NCBI RefSeq assembly: GCF_027172205.1 | Contig: NC_070611.1 | Location: 54,431,979 to 54,495,978, forward strand | Source: Podarcis raffonei | Lineage: Eukaryota > Chordata > Lepidosauria > Squamata > Lacertidae | Length of the DNA: 64,000 nt | Reading direction: 5' to 3' | Notes under the pieces: generated by a model | Seen by the model: the letters and a program-made list of their open reading frames with translations, nothing else | What the model was told of the DNA's origin: nothing | Databases searched by the model: none | Shown: positions 55,804 through 64,000 of the stretch, in pieces | Layout: every line of letters starts with the position of its first letter | Position numbering within the stretch: the first letter of the stretch is position 1 | Made by a program: the position numbers and the translations under genes

Positions 55804-58800
55804 TACCCCAGGCCTGGCAACAGCTTCTGCAATTTTACAAGGGAAATGGAAAGGATGCTTGCTGAGTATGAACTTATTTTAAAAAAACCAAAACAGGACT
55901 GTTTATATTTAGTACACATGCTGAGTTGCAAGAAATTCTGGCTTCCCAGGAATCTTTCAAGTTCTCTTGCTTTTGTTTTTTAAAGGAGGTTTCTAGTCCT
56001 CATGGCTGAAAATTAAATTGTTGAGAAGACACTGCAGGCACTCAAGGGTTTTGTAATCACACTGGCATAATTTGTACTCCACACATAGGGAAAGGGATGC
56101 GGGTGGTGCTGTGGGTAAAACCTCAGTGCCTAGGACCTGCCGATCGTATGGTCGGCGGTTCGAATCCCTGCGGCGGGGTGAGCTCCCGTCTTCGGTCCCA
56201 GCTCCTGCCCACTAGCAGTTCGAAAGCACCCCTAAGTGCAAGTAGATAAATAGGTACCGCTTTATAGTGGGAAGGTAAACGGCGTTTCCGTGTGCTGCGC
56301 TGGTGCTGGCTCGCCAGAGCAGCTTCGTCACGCTGGCCACGTGACCCGGAAGTGTCTCCAGACAGTGCTGGCTCCCGGCCTCTTAAGTGAGATGGGCACA
56401 CAACCCTAGAGTCGGACACGACTGGCCCGTACGGGCAGGGTTACCTTTACCTTTTTACACATAGGGAAACAGACAGCAGTAAGGGAATGCTTGACCTGTC
56501 GCCCCTGAGCCTGGCTTCCCTAGGTGGGAAATCCTTTCCGGCCCCAAGGGCTGGATGGAGCAATAAATGCAAATTGTTTCTTTCTGCAGTAGGCACACCC
56601 ACATGCAACCTACTCTTATCCTGAATCCAGGCCAGCAAATTTCATCAGAGTTTGAGGACACATTCCAGATAAGGCAAACACCCGAACAGACTGTGAAGAG
56701 TGTGGCCTGGACTGAAGAGTCTCTTGGGCCATATTTGGTCCATGGTTCTCCACTCCTGCCCTTGATGGTTGTCTGGGCTACTTGCTGCTAAACTCAGCCT
56801 TGGGGATGAAGGAGAAATAGCGCTTTGACAGAATGAGTCCCTCAGGGCACTTCTGAGTACCATTCTGCACCACTGAATCCTACAGAGATAGTGAGAGGCC
56901 AGGCAGAACCAGTTTTCTTCAAACCACCATGGCAATTAAGGAGGGATTGGGGAGGGAGAAGAAGAGGCTTACTCTCTCCACTCAAATGGCTTTCGTTTCG
57001 TTTTATTTTTGCAGGTGCCCACTTGCTCACTAGGAAACCTTTTCCGGGGGTCTGGCAGTAGGCATTGGCCTGTATCCCGAATAACTTTCCCTTCCTCTCC
57101 TCTCCAGCCCCTGAGGATCTGCTCCAGAGGATGTTCTGGTTGCTGCATGAGGCAGGAGGGGAGATGAGGAAGGTCCCCCTGTGCAAACCGAAATCTGTTA
57201 CATGAGTGGGACAGGTACAACCCACTGTACGGACCAAGTTAAAAGGAAACAAAACAAAGCAGTAAAAACGTTTGAACATAGCAGTTGCATTTGAAACCTT
57301 TAAAAAATAAATAAATAAAAGTACAGCAAATTAAAGAAGCTCCTGCAGCCAATCAGAACCTGTGGAACCCGTGTCCGATGTTTGGGTTCCAAAGAATGTT
57401 TGCAAACCGAAATAGTCACTTCCGTGTTTGCGGCATTCGGGAGCCAAAACATTCAACTTGCAAGATACTCAGGCTCCAAGGTGCGACTGTACTTTTATAA
57501 TCCCCTGTATTTTGCAAAGATGTTAGCTGAGCTGACCACTGAAACAGGACACAATTTTTTAAATTAAAACCAAACAGGTTCACTTGGCTTTTTCTTTCAG
57601 CCTCAAAGTAAGATTCACTGAGGACATCGCCCCGCTTGCCACTCTGACGCCTTTACTGATTATTTGATATCATCTTGTGGGCTCTCCTTCCTTGGAGGTT
57701 TTCAAGCAGAGGTTGGACAGCCATCTCTCCTGGATGCATGAGCTGAGATTCCTGCATTGCAGGGGGTTGGACTAGATGACCATTAGGGTCCCCCCTGTTG
57801 GCTGTGTGATCTGCACCATCCTATTCGTGTCTTCTAAGAAGGAAGTCCCACTGAATTCAGTGGGGCTTACTTCCAGGGAAGTGGATACAGGGTTGCAGCC
57901 AAAGAGAAGAAAGAAAAAAAGAACTACCTTGGCCTCCACAATTTATTTCAGTCACAAATTATTGGAATCTTTCCCTGCTCAGAGCTTGTGCATCATTTGC
58001 AAGTCTAACAGAAAGATTAATTTAATAGACTGAATTGGCTTTTTACAAAATTAAGTTATTTTCCCGAGTTGAAAGGGGATGTTTACTATAGTTACTATGG
58101 TAAGGGAGAGGGGGGAGGGGCAAAGGATCAAGACTTTCTTTCCTTTTCTGCTGGCAAGGTTTCTGGAGTGACAGATCTTTACAGAAAAGGATAGAAAAGG
58201 GGGAAAGAAAAACAGCGTTTGGCAGGAGGCCCTCAGACAGCCAATTTTTGCAGCAGTGGAGAGATGTAACAAATCACACAAGCGCACACACCCCTTTGCA
58301 TTGTCCACACATGAGATGTGTGCAGATACACAAATGATTCACGCACTGAGGGCATCTGTATGATCAACTGCGGAGGAGCGTGATAAATACGATCTATCAT
58401 ATGCCTTTCTTCACCTGCACAGGCTCATTAAATAACCTCTGCTGAATTACATCTAGCATTCCAAACCTCTGAGCAACTTCAAGCAGCTGCCTTAGCTTAA
58501 AGAGAGAGAGACGGAGAGAAAAGTAAAACAAGAAACTTGCTGCACAGAGATCTTAAATTTCTTTCTTCAGAAATGTAAAACAATCCCCTCTTTCCCAAAT
58601 CATCATTATCTGCGAATTTGTTACTTATGTGCCATCCTTCTATCAAATTATCAGGGCCCTCAATAAACTATACAGTTTTAAACACAATAAAACAAGTACA
58701 TAAAAATAAGCTGAATGCAGCAAATCTATAAAAACAAAATTAATATACACGGCAGAATAAAATAGATCATCTTTAAAAAAAGTTAATGGGGGGGGGCATT

Positions 58801-61800
58801 GATTTTGGCTGGTGCCAGAAATCAGTCAAACCTTTCTAGCGACTGAGATTAAGTGGGCTGCAGTCAGTGGAAGCTTATTCCATAATAAAGATGTTAGCCT
58901 TTAAGGCATCTTTGGAAGACACCTGAAGGCAGCCCTGTATAGGGAAGTTGTTAATGTTTGATGTTTTATTATGCTTTTATATTTCTTGGAAGCCATCCAG
59001 AGTGGCTGGGGCAACCCAGTCAGATGAGGGGTGTGTGTGTTTACAAATAATAATAAAACTATTGCAACAACAACAACAAGCCACAAGACTGTCCATCCCC
59101 TCCACTCTGGGAAGAGCATTTCAAAGCTGGAGTCCCACTACTAAATACGTAATGACTCCAATAATCACTATCACCACACCTGAGATGGTGGGGCATATTT
59201 GAAGAAGGTCCTTGGATGATCAAGAATCATTTCACACCTTACAAGCCTGACTCCAGAACAAACATACATTACATTGGTAGAAAAACAGCAGGGCTGAAAA
59301 GGATGTGATGTTCTCCTTATGGGAGCAAACAAATTTCAGATGAGATTGTACTTCTGGCTGTAGAAAGTGGTGACTCTGATGACACTTTCCTACTAAGTAA
59401 AGGTAAAGGGACCCCTGACCATTAGGTCCAGTCATGACCGACTCTGGGGTTGCGGTGCTCATCTCGCTTTATTGGCCGAGGGAGCCAGCGTACAGCTTCC
59501 AGGTCATGTGGCCAGCATGACTAAGCCGCTTCTGGCGAACCAGAGCAGCACACGGAAACGCCGTTTACCTTCCCACCGGAGTGGTACCTATTTATCTACT
59601 TGCACTTTGACGTGCTTTCGAACTGGGAGGAGCAGGGACCGAGCAACGGGAGCTCACCCCATCACGGGGATTTGAACCACAGACCTTCTGATCGGCAAGT
59701 CCTAGGCTCTGTGGTTTAACCCACAGCGCCACCCGCATCCCTACTAGACCACACTAATTCTGATGTCCACCACTTCAATGATCTGCATTGTTGCATAATG
59801 TGGTTCATGAAGCTCCTCAAGCTCCTCTTTTAAATTCAAAATGAACTGCACCAGTCTGCAAGACCTCAAATGAAAACCAGCCCACTCCTGTCAGCCCTGA
59901 GTGTTCCTGCTAGATGCTGCCAACACAGAAAACTTTGCAAGTTTCCCCTCTGACTCTCAAGGCTAGAAGCTTGTTTCAGGGAAGCTTACATTGTAATGCT
60001 TTAACTATCTTCCATTTTATGTCTTTAATTCTCCCAAATCAAAGCCAGGTTTACTACTTGATATCTTTATTTTATATGAGTATATATATAAATATACCCT
60101 GTCCCTCTAATACAAACACATCACTCAAGGTGGCTTGCAATAATTAAATTCACATCGTCATACCACAATGTCAAGCAAAACACAATGAAGACAAACTTCA
60201 GGTAAAACAAAACATGGAAACAGCATCTGCTTCCCAGAGCAAAAGCCTCCTGGAATTTTTTTCTGCCCCTCCTTTCCATCACTCTGTTTTATATTGTTTT
60301 CATTTCTGTGCCCCACACCCCTGCTGCCAGCCTGCTCAACTTCTCTCCCTCCAAACTCTCCACACCTGCATGAAATTAGACTGAGGGTCAGGTAGTTCAA
60401 TGATACAACAGTAAATTGAGTGAATGGATAACCTCTAGATGGTTTCTGGTGAATTTCTGAGCATAACTGAAAGTGCCAATTTCAACTTTTTAAAGTCTTC
60501 GCTATCTTGGCCGTCATCTCTCAGAAAGCTGCCTAGTCATTAAACTCCTAGTCTTAGGACTTTATTCAAGCCTTCCTGCCTCTGGAAGTAAGGCAGGTAG
60601 GTGGTGACCACAAAAGGGCCTTCTCAGTGGTGGCACCTTGCATTTAGAATTCATTGCCCAGGGAGGTTCAGAGGCCAATGTCCTGGCTTCCTTTTTGGCT
60701 CCAACCAGGTGAAAATCTGTTTTTTCAGCCATGGTCTTAGGAGATCTATTAGTTTTACTACTTATTTTGTTTAATGCTTGCATATATTCTTTTCCTATTC
60801 TGATCCTTGTGTTAATATTGTTTACCTATATAATATATAATTTTACTGTCTGTAACCCGAGGTACCACTGCACTCTCTCATTCTCTGCTCTATTTTCCCA
60901 TAGCTTGCCTGAATATTGTTCTTGTCCACCTTAAAAACAACCCACCCAAACCTGACGGATGAATGAATTTTTGGCTCCCCTTATGGCAGAGACCTCTACA
61001 GCTTTTCCCTTCCTTCTCTCAGCCCCATGGATGCAGCAGGACTTTCTGGGAATTGTGAAAACAGACAGGCTGTTGAAAGCTGATCTTGAGCTTATAAGCG
61101 TCATTACTCATCTGTTAAGTTTTGCCTTGCTGGCTGGAAGAGAGAACTCAACTCCCTCCATCCTCAAGTGTTTAAGAAATGGCCGTGTGCCAAGCACCAG
61201 CTGAAGAAAATCTTAAAGAAATCTGGCCCCCCTTTCTCCCCCCTGTAACGTGTGGGTGGAAAAAGTTTTGCTTGGATTGCTTGCGGACAATAAACTAACA
61301 GCCACCTAAGCTAGTGGTAAGAATGCTAAGAATTGCATTGCCACATTAAACGAAGGTCCATCAAATTTAGTGAACCTTCTCAAGCAGTGGCTAACTTTGA
61401 AAAGCTCACAAATATGGCGTGAAAGGCGTGAGTATCAGATGCTACATATCCCCAGGTTCTGGTACTTAGGGGTGTTACACTGGAGACTTTTAAAATATGA
61501 AATTTTCTGTTAGTTGTTATGTTGAATAGCTGCTGACATTCCTATTCTCCTCAAATCTGTCTTAATACTTTAAAAAAAACCCCACACATTTAATTTTAAT
61601 TAAAGCCACATAAGCCTTCACACATAACCACTGACAGTGTAATCTCAATTATCTCTCAACCATGATACAGTACAGACACCACTAAGATGACATTTCAGTG
61701 ATAAATAAGGGTTGGGGATGTGTCTGCCTGCAAGGAGAAAGCAATCTTGCTCCACACCCATCCACAGAAAGCTCGGCCAAGATGTCCCACACACCCATGC

Positions 61801-63846
61801 AGGTTATGCACCGCTGTGGGTGAACTGAAAGGCTTCCCAACAATTAAAAAAGAAAAATATTTGTGCAACGTATTGCCCTTTGAACAACCAGAAAAGCAAA
61901 ATCCCTGAGATAGTCCCTGAAATGGACTAGAAACCAGTAAGTCGGGGGGTGGAAACCTTTTTCTGCCTAAGGTCTCCATTACCTCATAGGCAACCGACCG
62001 GGGTGGGGGTGGATGGAGAGGACATCCGTGGTGGGTGGGACCTGAGGTTAAAGTGGGCGGAGCAACAGCTATAACACCTAACCTTTCTAAGGTAGGGTAT
62101 GTTCCAGCCACGCAAGAAGCTACAGGTTCCTACACACATCTCTCTCTAGGAGCGAGCCGGCAGTAAATGACACCGTGCCAGTTATTAACAACAACAATAG
62201 CAACTGTACAGTGGTATCTCGGGTTACAGATGCTTCAGGTTACAGACTCCGCTAACCCAGAAATAGTACCTCAGGTTAAGAACTTTGCTTCAGGATGAGA
62301 ACAGTAATTGTGCTCCGGAGGCGTGGTGGTGGCGGGAGGCCCTATTAGCTAAAGTGGTACCTCAGGTTAGGAACAGTTTCAGGTTAAGAACGGACCTCCA
62401 GAACAAATTAAGTTCTTAACCAGAGGTACCACTGTATACCGCCCTATACCTGCAGGTATCAGGGCAGTTCACAGGATAAAACCACAATATAAAATCGCAA
62501 AATACATAATCAAAATAAAAACAAGAACAACCCAATAACCCCCTCCACACACACTCATTTTAAAAGGGCACTGAATGTCAGTCAACCAAAGGCCTGGTTA
62601 AAGAGGAACGTTTTTGCCTGGCCAGTTGAGGTGATTAGCAAAAACAGTATCTGCACAGACGTGGCTGAGAATCATGAACACAACAGCTCATCCCCAGTAC
62701 GTCTTGCCTCCAAGAAGCAGTTGCCGAGGCTGAAGGTCCCCGTCTCCCCACAGCTGCCTAAGTCTCCTCCTCTCCAGGGGTTTCTCCAAGCAATCGGAGA
62801 CTGCATCCATGTGCCCCCTCTCCTCCTTCCTTTTCATGCCTCTTCTGGTTCTGGGACATCAGCAGGGAGGGGAGCTTGTTGCAGCAGGAGGGGGAGACAT
62901 CCGTGACTCTTCCCCAGCCTGACTCATCTCTGCTTCTTGGCCTCCCTCCTGCTTCAGCTTCAGCCTCTGATTCTGGACTTCTTTCTGACACACACTCTTC
63001 CAGCTCACTGCCCCTCCAGCTTCCAACACCTCCTTTTCCCAGTCTTCTCCTTCTGACCACTCACTGTTGTCCTACCACCACTCCCCTGCCTCTGAGCCGC
63101 CTTTTCCGGGTGGTTCCCCAGCCGGTTCCTCCCACCATTCCTCCGCATCCAACCAGCCCATAACACCAGGCAAGCGATTGGCAGCATCACAGTTCAAGGA
63201 CACATTCCTGACAAGCAAAGGCACTCAAAGAAAGGCGCGGGGTAAAGGCTGATAAAAGGTGGAGCCTGGAGGGAGAGGGCCCCAGCTGGCCCCCAATCCT
63301 GAGGTTTCCTACTCCTGCAATGAGCACACTTAGTGGAGGTGGTGTGGAAATATCTGGTTGTACAGAAAGGCCGCCTGAAATAAGGAAGCAGTGGTTGGTA
63401 GTGGAGAGCAGTCCAGCTTGAGTTGGAGCCGACAGAAAGGAAATATGCACTCCGGAAATCTGAGCTGCAAAGGTATTGTTTTGCAGCTTCATTTCTCCCT
63501 CTTATGTCCAGAAAGATGGGAGTAAGCTGGCACTCTTGATATCTAGGCCACATTGGAATACTGGGTTCAAGAACGGAGATGTGAGAATGAATGAATGAAT
63601 GAATGAATGGGCATCAGAAAGGGGGAACCCAAGCAGAACAGATAGTAAATTTTCTATACAATGTGAGGCACAGAAAAAAGCAGCAAAAGCCTGTTACCTG
63701 AGTTTGTCTGCTATAAATATCACCCTCCTCTCTAGCAGCAGGGAAGCAAAGACTTTGCTTAAGTGCCGGATGCTGAGCGAGGAGAACAGGGACTCAAAGT
63801 CAACGTGCTCGAGCCTCGAGTCAAGTGGTCGGCGCAGCTCTATCAC
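46413..63846 (-). CDS. DENND2A: DENND2A, last seven coding exons (C-terminal 281 aa)
   Basis: Exons in transcript order: 63698-63846, 52972-53149, 51701-51742, 49839-49956, 48505-48744, 47348-47434, 46413-46444 (TGA). Together 846 nt, all GT/AG and in phase. The protein covers the end of cDENN (RPLDSRLEHVDFESLFSSLS, ASLLLERRVIFIADKLSTLS, YIPVLPPSMIDIVCSPTPFL) and dDENN (EDEDSILPRKLQAALEHILE, NEVVSEAFVRFFVEIVGHYS, SSKSLRRFLEVFMETQMFGG), ending VNKFLKGLGSRMKFLHKK. DENND2 proteins are exchange factors for Rab GTPases, Rab9 in the DENND2A literature. The ILEQRNELAS and SSPLNEVVSEAF wording favours DENND2A over DENND2C/D, and MKRN1 as neighbour agrees. The usual Asn-Lys in GLGNKMKF is Ser-Arg here. 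The N-terminal exons lie beyond the right edge. Confidence 0.93.
47590..47945 (+). mobile_element. Possible LTR-like fossil, ends not fixed
   Basis: Begins near TGTCACACCTGGTC, has a TATAAAGG box about 80 bp in, and continues through a CT-rich segment. I could not fix the right end or a target duplication, so the LTR call is tentative. Confidence 0.3.
48071..48370 (+). mobile_element. Sauria-type SINE, 5'-truncated (subfamily A)
   Basis: Starts at the B box (CGGTTCGAATCCCCGCGAC), has AAGTGCAAGTGGATAAATAG, and ends at TTTACCTTTA. Confidence 0.88.
48856..48975 (+). mobile_element. tRNA-derived SINE head
   Basis: tRNA-like GGATCGTAGCTCAGTAGCAG with GAGTTCAATTCC B box, followed by CTCCAGGAAGGCTTGGGAAA. 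It stops before the body and abuts an oppositely oriented copy. Confidence 0.6.
48988..49172 (-). mobile_element. tRNA-derived SINE, inverted neighbour
   Basis: Plus strand reads tail CACTTGGAAGCTGCTATATC, then GACCATTGTTCCATCTAGAT and CAACTGGCAGCACC, ending in a reversed head. With the copy at 48856 it makes a head-to-head inverted SINE pair within a DENND2A intron. Confidence 0.6.
50022..50361 (-). mobile_element. Sauria-type SINE, full length, exact 16-bp duplication
   Basis: Reverse-oriented full copy. The 16-mer CACACTCTGGGATAAA occurs at 50006-50021 and again at 50362-50377 without a mismatch, marking a fairly recent insertion. In a DENND2A intron. Confidence 0.95.
51345..51475. mobile_element. 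Short non-autonomous DNA element (second copy)
   Basis: Inverted orientation relative to about 16642-16765: CTAGAAAAATAGGTGCTGGA, then CTTATAATGGCAATGG and GAGTTCCGGTGAGTTATGGC. Confidence 0.5.
53430..53665 (+). repeat. Unclassified dispersed repeat (copy 2)
   Basis: The frame contains FDLTPKGALLHCLQRQMEAN; the matching segment on the minus strand near 3788-3870 contains FDFTPGGALLCLLR. Similarity at both DNA and peptide level suggests a formerly coding repeat, of a family I cannot name. Confidence 0.4.
54488..54607. mobile_element. hAT-type palindromic MITE
   Basis: Arms with GGCCCTCCAGATATTATTGG and CTGGAGGACCACAGGTCCCC around CCAGGCCAATTGG. It lies directly beside the copy at 54621-54759. 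Confidence 0.6.
54621..54759. mobile_element. hAT palindromic MITE, 139 bp
   Basis: Arms CAGCCTTTCTCAACCTTGG and CCAAGGTTGAGAAAGGCTG. Flanking 8-mers CCTTAGAT (54613-54620) and CCTTAGAG (54760-54767) match at 7 of 8. Confidence 0.88.
55767..55798. repeat. (GT)n microsatellite
   Basis: Sixteen uninterrupted GT units. Confidence 0.95.
56094..56456 (+). mobile_element. Sauria-type SINE, full length (subfamily B)
   Basis: Flanked by ACACATAGGGAAA at 56081-56093 and 56457-56469 (13-bp exact duplication). It carries the subfamily-B markers CCCGGAAGTGTCTCCAGACA and CTGGCCCGTACGGGCAGGG. Confidence 0.93.
57334..57489. mobile_element. Tigger/pogo-like MITE, second family, partial
   Basis: Matches the right two-thirds of 36543-36791: CTCCTGCAGCCAATCAGAAC, TTTGCGGCATTCGGGAGCCA and an end GGTGCGACTG followed by TA. 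Confidence 0.65.
57690..57800 (+). mobile_element. CR1-like LINE 3' tail
   Basis: GGAGGTTTTCAAGCAGAGGT, then GATTCCTGCATTGCAGGGGG and TTGGACTAGATGACCATTAG: a typical amniote CR1 3' end. Confidence 0.75.
58900..59055 (+). mobile_element. L2 LINE 3' end
   Basis: CACCTGAAGGCAGCCCTGTA, a TTTATTATGCTTTTATATTT spacer and GCTGGGGCAACCCAGTCAGA, followed by an AATAATAATAAAA tail. Matches about 29625-29760. Confidence 0.75.
59398..59741 (-). mobile_element. Sauria-type SINE, full length (subfamily A)
   Basis: Reverse-oriented copy from AAGGTAAAGGGACCCCTGAC to CACAGCGCCACCCGCATCCC; short TACTA-type flanks on both sides. Confidence 0.88.
60575..60745 (+). mobile_element. L2 LINE fragment
   Basis: AAAGGGCCTTCTCAGTGGTGG and ATTCATTGCCCAGGGAGG correspond to the L2 segment near 29545-29590. 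Diverged. Confidence 0.5.
60846..60869. repeat. Tigger-like MITE terminal fragment
   Basis: CTGTAACCCGAGGTACCACTG, the right end of the family at 5198-5423, without the rest of the element. Confidence 0.6.
62209..62434. mobile_element. Tigger/pogo-like MITE, 226 bp
   Basis: Same family and length as 5198-5423 but in the opposite orientation. Ends CAGTGGTATCTCGGGTTA and AACCAGAGGTACCACTG with TA on both sides. Confidence 0.85.
62775..63169 (-). repeat. CT-rich block, possibly a decayed LTR (fossil)
   Basis: Strongly pyrimidine-rich on the plus strand. On the minus strand its edge reads TGTTATGGGCTGG, a plausible LTR start. No far end or target duplication was found, so it may be only a low-complexity tract. 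Confidence 0.25.
63584..63608. repeat. (GAAT)n microsatellite
   Basis: Six tandem GAAT units, about 90 bp 3' (in gene sense) of the donor of the DENND2A exon at 63698. Confidence 0.9.
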
Positions 63847-63861
63847 CTGAAAAGGATAAAG

Positions 63862-64000
63862 AATGCAGCTAATGCAGAGTCTGTTTTGTGCATAAATAGT
63901 CCCAGGTTCAACCCCCAACATCTCCAGGTCCTCTCTCTGAAACACTGGAGGTCTGCTGCCAATCAGTGCAAACCACACTGAGCTTTGGTGGACCAATGGT
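63862..64000 (+). mobile_element. tRNA-derived SINE, cut by the window edge
   Basis: Degenerate head, B-box-like AGGTTCAACCCCCAACATC, body CTGCTGCCAATCAGTGCAAA and the tail start GGTGGACCAATGGT at the last base. Confidence 0.6.

Larger units (their letters stand above)
53150..63697 (-). other. DENND2A: Large DENND2A intron
   Basis: About 10.5 kb between the exons at 52972-53149 and 63698-63846. It contains two Sauria SINEs, L2 and CR1-like tails, two Tigger-like MITEs, hAT palindromes, GT and GAAT microsatellites and a CT-rich block near 62.8-63.2 kb. No conserved exon was recognised inside it. Confidence 0.8.

Noticed and set aside
33855-59741. tRNA-like A and B boxes at several places.
   Set aside because: All lie at the heads of SINEs with SINE bodies and tails; none folds as an independent tRNA gene by eye.

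Overview
The window is vertebrate nuclear DNA, most likely from a squamate reptile and probably a lizard. The genes have introns with GT/AG boundaries. Between them lies a dense squamate-type repeat load: Sauria-type tRNA SINEs, a BovB LINE with its target duplication, CR1 and L2 LINE tails, many short hAT and Tigger/pogo-like MITEs, and two solo LTRs.

Four protein-coding genes can be supported. (1) Bases 1-8666, minus strand: exon 1 of MKRN1 (makorin RING E3 ligase) in a CpG island, with the rest of the left side being its first intron. (2) 13986-38189, plus strand: an 18-exon gene whose joined coding exons total 2118 nt (705 residues) with every splice phase agreeing. It encodes a pseudouridine-metabolising bifunctional enzyme: an N-terminal pseudouridine-5'-phosphate glycosidase (PsuG type) fused to a C-terminal PfkB-family pseudouridine kinase (PsuK type), with a probable mitochondrial presequence. 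(3) About 40172-43015, plus strand: a three-exon gene for a 179-residue predicted secreted protein with a compact six-cysteine C-terminal domain; I do not recognise its family. (4) 46413-63846, minus strand: the last seven coding exons of DENND2A (end of the cDENN domain and the dDENN domain of a Rab guanine-nucleotide exchange factor), running off the right edge.

MKRN1 and DENND2A are close neighbours in human 7q34, so this is the reptilian counterpart of that locus. Here it carries two extra genes between them, the pseudouridine enzyme and the small secreted protein, which I do not know from the human interval. In the fused enzyme the kinase would phosphorylate free pseudouridine from RNA turnover, and the glycosidase would split the product into uracil and ribose 5-phosphate, so one polypeptide covers both catabolic steps.

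No operons, CRISPR arrays, rRNA genes or free-standing tRNA genes were seen. Most of the remaining DNA is transposon-derived; the better-defined copies, several with exact target-site duplications, are listed individually.
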